Shown here: piece after piece, positions 63,887-64,000 of the stretch
Numbering within the stretch: the stretch's first letter is position 1
How the letters are laid out: each line of letters begins with the position of its first letter
Source of the DNA: Bradyrhizobium sp. JYMT SZCCT0428
GTDB taxonomy: Bacteria > Pseudomonadota > Alphaproteobacteria > Rhizobiales > Xanthobacteraceae
DNA length: 64,000 nt
Assembly (NCBI RefSeq): GCF_018131075.1
Contig: NZ_JAFCLS010000015.1
Span: 114,625 to 178,624, forward strand
Direction: 5' to 3'
Notes under the pieces: generated by a model
The model's database searches: none
Told to the model about the DNA's origin: nothing
Seen by the model: only the letters and a program-made list of their open reading frames with translations
Made by a program: the position numbers and the translations under genes

Positions 63887-63994
63887 GCAGGGAATGTCGG
63901 ATGTTCTCCGCTGCCCTGTATGCTCATGTGCAGCATTCTTATGCACAATCGCACATGAGACCGCGGGTGCAGCGCGCATCCGGCATTCCCTGCG
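63887..63994. repeat. Nested palindromic repeat near right edge
   Basis: GCGCAGGGAATGTCGGATG at the left pairs with CATCCGGCATTCCCTGCGC at the right, and CTCATGTGC / GCACATGAG forms an inner stem. The reading MRPRVQRASGIPCAL is a spurious peptide I recall from many Bradyrhizobium genomes, so this is probably a genus-wide repeat. It may extend beyond the window. Confidence 0.72.
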
Positions 63995-64000
63995 CCCTCT

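Overview
The window is GC-rich alphaproteobacterial chromosome. Gene content and codon use look like Bradyrhizobium or a close Nitrobacteraceae relative: rhizobial small orphan proteins, extragenic palindromes of the Bradyrhizobium type, and a dppABCDF-like peptide transporter. No rRNA, tRNA, integrase, transposase or CRISPR array was recognised. I name the genus from recall of such sequences, not from a search.

Layout. 0-2.5 kb: the 5' part of an AsmA-family gene running off the left edge. 2.7-4.7 kb: a cytochrome P450 divergent from a TetR regulator, with a near-perfect 32-bp inverted repeat between them. 4.7-9.1 kb: a leftward run of a Cache-HAMP adenylate cyclase, a 2-hydroxyacid dehydrogenase and an MFS carrier. 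9.3-12.7 kb: rightward ccdA, doxX and an exported DUF255 thioredoxin-fold protein (thiol-redox cluster). 12.8-14.8 kb: an exported alpha/beta-hydrolase-like protein and a TPR protein. 15.0-18.7 kb: a bufferin-type operon with two Cys-rich BufA precursors, a BufB (MNIO/DUF692) oxidase, a BufC (DUF2063) partner and a translationally coupled exported HExxH peptidase. Both bufA genes, and doxX 5 kb upstream, carry the same ECF-like promoter motif.

18.7-28.8 kb: a Spy-like two-domain protein, an FAD-linked oxidase, a hot-dog thioesterase, DUF1328, a compact three-gene operon (trypsin-like protease, small stand-alone domain, two-HKD PLD protein) and a UvrD/PcrA helicase carrying an in-frame palindromic repeat. 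29.2-34.7 kb: a complete peptide ABC transporter operon. 34.7-39.8 kb: a transglutaminase-like protein, several small genes and a second Spy-like gene that looks split by a one-base frameshift. 40-43.2 kb: a polytopic GT-C-like protein plus a HAD-UbiA fusion resembling DPPR synthase. 43.3-46.7 kb: small metabolic and orphan genes, including a patatin C-terminal remnant.

46.9-63.2 kb is accessory. It mixes exported hypothetical proteins, a lytic transglycosylase-like protein, ABC substrate-binding and TPR proteins, a Crp/Fnr regulator, cytochrome c, a tandem universal stress protein, paired zinc-ribbon mini-proteins, a ThDP decarboxylase and an NDH-2-like flavoprotein. It also holds a duplicated roughly 300-bp non-coding block, one copy ending in a decayed gene. 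The right edge ends in a nested palindromic repeat.

The strongest systems-level observation is the thiol/copper-stress theme between 9 and 19 kb: CcdA, DoxX, an exported thioredoxin-fold protein and bufferins, partly tied together by shared promoter motifs. The second is the protease-PLD operon.
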